NCBI GenBank assembly: GCA_016785225.1
Contig: JAFBJZ010000344.1
Location: 496,001 to 560,000 of the forward strand
Length of the DNA stretch: 64,000 nt
Source: Psettodes erumei
Taxonomy: Eukaryota > Chordata > Actinopteri > Pleuronectiformes > Psettodidae
Direction of reading: 5' to 3'
Shown: in pieces, positions 60,160 through 64,000 of the stretch
How positions within the stretch are numbered: the stretch's first letter is position 1
How the letters are laid out: the number at the start of each line of letters is the position of its first letter
Program-made: the position numbers and the translations under genes
Notes under the pieces: generated by a model
Told to the model about the DNA's origin: nothing
Seen by the model: the letters and a program-made list of their open reading frames with translations, nothing else
Databases searched by the model: none

Positions 60160-60966
60160 CTGAAGAAAATAATCTAACGCCCAAAATTTTTGGGACAGAC
60201 ATTTGCTAACCACAAAAAGCAACAAAGAACATCTGGCAACATCTTTCATCAAGATTTTTGAATAATAAAAGAGTTGCACCAGTAACAAATAAAGTGTGAA
60301 CAGTGTACTGTCTTTTACCTTGCGGTCTAAAAATCAAAAGGCCGGACGTGTACCTATAGTAGAAGGGCTGGAGAGAGATTCAAAGAGACCAGCATCTGGT
60401 TGGTCAGCTCAATGTTCCACACTCCAGGCTGTACTCCTCGAGCTTTTGAAGTCAGTCTCTTTTAAGTCACCTGGGTATACATTCTTGAAAAAGATAGAGC
60501 TGTTGATAAGCAGTTGGGGTTTTTTTTTACTCCACATCTACAGAGTTCCACAATACTTGCTAGGATAAGAATGATAAAAATCTCTCCTGACCATTCAGGC
60601 AGATAGATTGCATGGGAGGCAGGCATAAGCTCATGTAATGGGCACAGGCTTTAACAACGGCATTAGCTGGCTGGGTTGACAAGAATACAATGCTTTTGTA
60701 TAAACTTAAGCAACTTTTCAGAGCCCTTCACTTTCTCATTCAGAGGTTAGGTGCACAGCTCATTTACTCTGGGGGTGCAACTGATATAGAAGTAAACAAC
60801 ACATTTTTATTCACAAACACACATCTGCAGAGATGCACAGACATGAGTCCCTGCCCCCAGCTGCGTACCTGCATAGCTCAGATGTAGGCTACAAACATTC
60901 TCAGAAGCTGCCTCTGATCTATACATAGAAGTGAGGCAAACAGCAAAGGCTAACTTTGAAGGAACA
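60160..60966. other. Non-coding stretch, no gene seen
   Basis: A minus-strand 35-nt segment between an acceptor-like TACTATAG and a donor CAAG/GTAAAAG (about 60321-60355) reads YTSGLLIFRPQ, with no further support. Confidence 0.35.
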
Positions 60967-61002
60967 TTTTATTTATTCATTTATTTATATATTTATTTTT
61001 TT
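60967..61002 (+). repeat. (TTTA)n-rich tract, imperfect
   Basis: TTTATTTATT-type units with CATTTA and TATATA variants, ending in a T run. Confidence 0.88.
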
Positions 61003-61061
61003 AAGCATAACAAACACTTACACAACTATACAGACAAAACACAAAACAAGCACTGTGTTCA

Positions 61062-61090
61062 GAACGTACAGAACGTTCAGAACGTTTGAA
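61062..61090 (+). repeat. Short tandem repeat of CAGAACGTT-like units
   Basis: Three near-identical units, CAGAACGTA, CAGAACGTT and CAGAACGTT, in immediate succession. Confidence 0.8.
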
Positions 61091-62143
61091 GATAAATGTC
61101 ACTCAGCATTTACAGACCAGAGTGGGGGGGGGTTCTGTATGTTTTTGTATGTTTTCTGTAAATGTTGGGCGTTGAGCAGGTTATAAATTTTGGCAGAAAT
61201 TAACAAAATATTAACATTGATATAAAATCATAACTTAAACTAATATTAAAGTTCCTTGGGGCACCACCCTGAATGATCTGACAGCATATCAGTTCATAGT
61301 TTTTGGTCAGTTCACAGTTTTTATAAGTATCAGAAATTCTTCTGGGTTGTGTTTCCCTGCCAGGACCAATTGCATATTCATTAATTTAAATGTATGGATT
61401 TGTTGCAGACTTTCTATCCTCACACAAATCCTACAAAATCACATAATAACTGGCATAAAAGAGAAAATCCTGAAAAACATTTGCATTCATGTCAATATTT
61501 ATTACTTATAATGTATAATGTGGATTATCACAGAGTTTAACTTTGCACCAATTTGCAACAAAACCTGCACACTATGAGTTTGGATTTTTTTCTTATCTAG
61601 GTTGATTAATGTTACTCTGCTAATTAAGTGTAATAATCCATCCACTCGTATTATCTGACTTTGATGATGATTGAGACTTGATACATTAGTGCTCTGCGCA
61701 AACTACACACATCTACAACTTATAATAATACTAATAATTTATCAACATTTGCAGACAGACACATAAAGACACATTTGAAGATCACACGCATACACACAAA
61801 GATGATAACACAGCTGCTGCTATCATCAGAATGTCCGTGATGGTTACAGGATGAACACAAGCATATTTTCCCTTCTCATTCATCTTGTGCAGTCCTCTCT
61901 ATCTGGGAGGGCTGTGCAGACACACATATCTCCCTATCCGGGGAGCAGATGCAAGAGATCTCTTTAGCTTTCCTGGGCTGTTATCTCTTGTTCCTTCGTT
62001 CTCTCCTCTTTCATGTGTGCTAGATCTATTTTTTTCTCCTATTTGGTTTGTTTTCTCTGTTATTCCTTTGCTTTTGTTCTTCAGACTTTTATATACTGCT
62101 TATTACACCAGTATTGTGTCCATTTTAGTTAGGCTACTGCATT
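61091..62143. other. Non-coding stretch, no gene seen
   Basis: A short G run (GTGGGGGGGGG) lies at about 61122-61132. A strong pyrimidine tract ends 'TTTGCTTTTGTTCTTCAG' at about 62085 with no donor downstream. Confidence 0.4.
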
Positions 62144-62145
62144 AA

Positions 62146-62190
62146 CTCTCCTCTCCTCTCCTCTCCCATCCCATCCCATCCCATCCCATC
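62146..62190 (+). repeat. Compound pentanucleotide microsatellite (CTCTC)n(CCATC)n
   Basis: Four TCTCC-type units change abruptly to five perfect CCATC units. Confidence 0.95.
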
Positions 62191-62899
62191 TTGGCTTGCC
62201 ATCTCCTCAAGTACTCAGTCCTGTCCATCATCTCTCTGCTTTTTCCTGTTACACTCCCTTTGCTTCCCATTGCCTCTCTTGTTATCTTTTGCTGTTTGTG
62301 CTTTGTCCCTCTTCCCACACTGTGGTCTCTTCCTTTCTTTCCTTCTCCCATCTCCTCCTTTCCTCCAAGGCTGTTAGAGTCTCATTTTGTTCTAGGAAAT
62401 CCAGTCAGCCTGGCCCATCTGCATGATTATGCACAGCACCACTGATTGGTTCCAGGGAAATCATTCCAGTGGAACATGGTGTCCTGGATTTAAATAGTCC
62501 ACAGAGTAACAAAATAACTCACACTTCCTCTCCAATTTCAAAGTTCCAAACTTTCTATCCACTCATTTCAAGTCTGATCAAACACCCAAGTCAGTCCTTA
62601 AATGATTAGATTAATATTTTTCCTATATTTTGGATTATGGTAATTGACAACTCAATCCTTTTTATTCTAAGGCCCGGTGCTTCAGGGATCAAATTCTTCA
62701 TTAAATCAGATAAGATCTGACAAGGTAATTTGCATCTACTATTAGGTGACAGTTTCATTAACTAGTTTCTCCTTTCCTGGCACCTGGATTATCAGTGTAG
62801 AAGACTACCTTTTAACACACATTTCTTTCTTTATCACATTAAATTGATTGAGCTTTTACTGCTGTAATTTAAAAAAAAATCTATCTAGTTGTTCAATGA
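62191..62899. other. Non-coding stretch, pyrimidine-rich at its left end
   Basis: A possible 39-nt segment at 62688-62726 is noted as a finding. No other signal was seen. Confidence 0.4.
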
Positions 62900-62925
62900 C
62901 CCCCCCACCACCCCCCTCCCACCCC
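62900..62925 (-). other. Canonical G-quadruplex motif on the minus strand
   Basis: The plus strand has C7, C6, C3 and C4 runs separated by loops of 4, 1 and 1 bases. The minus strand therefore satisfies the standard G3+N1-7 four-run rule, with very short loops that favour a stable structure. Function is unknown; it may simply be low-complexity sequence. Confidence 0.8.
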
Positions 62926-64000
62926 TATTTTTATGCTGGTGATGGTGGTTATGGTGGCAAACTTGCTCTGCTGAAAAGTTCAACAATAATTCTGACCATT
63001 TTCATTTGTCTGAATAAATGAATGGACTCTAAATGCTGACATATCTGCATCTCACTTTTTTCTATATGCAAGTATTGTGAATGTTAATAATTAATTGTTA
63101 ATAATTTTACCACTGTCTTGCCCACTTGTTGTTTCTCTGCTTTTGTTTTAGTTTGGCAGTGGTGGGTGAGAAGATCTATAGCATCTAAATGTCTTAGAGG
63201 GGTATCCTAGTAAAGGTTTAAGAACCACTAAAGTTGTATTTTCAATTAGTACTGATGACTTCCTGGCTAATGAAAAAGATGTGACACTTTAATTTGCCAC
63301 TGTGAATCTTCTGATATTCTTTTCTGTTTGTGGAACCCCTTACGAGCTTTATGAGAACAGTGTACTATTTTCACATAAGTAAAAATCTTGTAGCAGAGGA
63401 GAGTTCAATAATGGCAATTCAAATTCAAACAAATATGTCTCAGTACCAATAACACTTCTAACAGCAAACAAGGTGAACCGCTGAAACCCAATATAAGAAA
63501 AACAAGAACGAAGGCAAGGGTACTTGTCCAGATGTTGCCTGGATTAGTGAGGTCCATGTGAAAGGGAGCCAGGGTCGGTTGTTATGTTACTTTAACAGCA
63601 AACCCAAAAAGAGGTAATATGTGGCTGCTCAATAGACCAGCATCCACACTCTAGAGAAATATCTAATGTAGCTACTCAAAGTGAAACCAAGGTAAAGACA
63701 GCTCTGTTACCACAACTGAAGACTGATGAAATGCTAAAATTCAATACCTCAGTGCACAGCTTCAAGGCTCCACCTTTCAGGAGACAGAGCAGTCAAGACC
63801 ACACAGACCATCCTGAGAAGCAGCAGGGACTGAATACAGAGAAATAGTTATCTTTATGTGGAAGGCTATAACAGCAAGTTTCTGAACATGCCTAAGGCAA
63901 AAACAGAATGTTCAGCTTTCAAGCACAGAGCAGACCTTCAGACATTATCACCATGTTTCCACCCTAAGCTGCACATACAAGGCCAGTGAAGAATGGGGGC
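62926..64000. other. Non-coding stretch, no gene seen
   Basis: At about 63214 'GGTTTAAGAACCACTA' resembles the 3' end of a hAT-type element (GGTTGAGAACCACTG-like). No partner end is visible. A strong acceptor-like 'TCTGCTTTTGTTTTAG' at 63151 is followed 14 nt later by a GTGAGA donor. The final 500 bases look unique and non-coding. Confidence 0.4.

Noticed and set aside
63206..63230. hAT-type 3' end (GGTTTAAGAACCACTA)
   Set aside because: No partner CAGTGGTTCTCAA-type start within several kilobases, and the match is imperfect.
1..64000. CRISPR array, operon, phage or prokaryotic mobile system
   Set aside because: No regularly spaced direct repeats, no closely packed ORFs, no ribosome-binding-site pattern. 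The composition and repeats are vertebrate.

Overview
The window reads as non-coding nuclear DNA from a bony fish, probably a percomorph teleost. The evidence is: low GC by eye; many vertebrate-style (CA)n/(TG)n tracts; decayed interspersed repeats of kinds familiar from teleost genomes (a LINE reverse-transcriptase tail, a 'TTTTGGGAAATATGCTTATTTGC' family, a 'GGGACCAGAGCCTATCCCAGC' family, and hAT-like, Tc1-like and short terminal-inverted-repeat elements); no operon-like ORF packing; and no ORF above about 140 codons on either strand. I found no recognisable protein-coding gene, tRNA, rRNA, known microRNA or CRISPR array. The window is best described as a gene desert or the inside of one or more very large introns.

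Layout. 1-8.8 kb: AT-rich sequence with one half of a teleost repeat at 349-500 and weak minus-strand exon candidates. 8.8-21.6 kb: microsatellites, a LINE fragment (about 14.70-14.97 kb) that runs into a (GT)n tract, an unusually protein-like but unassigned block at 11.55-11.83 kb, and a plus-strand candidate exon at 13,721. 21.65-24.64 kb: the most CpG-dense and most regulatory-looking stretch, interrupted by a second copy of the repeat seen at 349-500. 24.6-40.3 kb: mostly featureless, with a minus-strand candidate first exon at 28,055-28,198 and several simple repeats. 40.3-50 kb: an interspersed repeat at 40.3 kb, a TAAT/ATTA-rich element at 45.8 kb, and a transposon-remnant cluster at 47.5-50 kb. 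50-64 kb: an AT-rich putative regulatory block at 53.7-54.0 kb, a candidate terminal exon at 54.57 kb, a CpG-enriched promoter-like stretch at 59.45-60.2 kb, and simple repeats ending with a canonical G-quadruplex motif at 62.9 kb.

How parts may work together. No gene set can be proposed. The candidate exons rest only on splice-signal quality plus an open frame. In 64 kb read on both strands, several such pairings are expected by chance, so they carry low confidence. The putative conserved non-coding elements are called from composition alone (homeodomain-core clusters, CpG density, low repeat content); an alignment to other fish would confirm or remove them quickly. The secure calls are the simple repeats, the LINE fragment and the shared teleost repeat copies.
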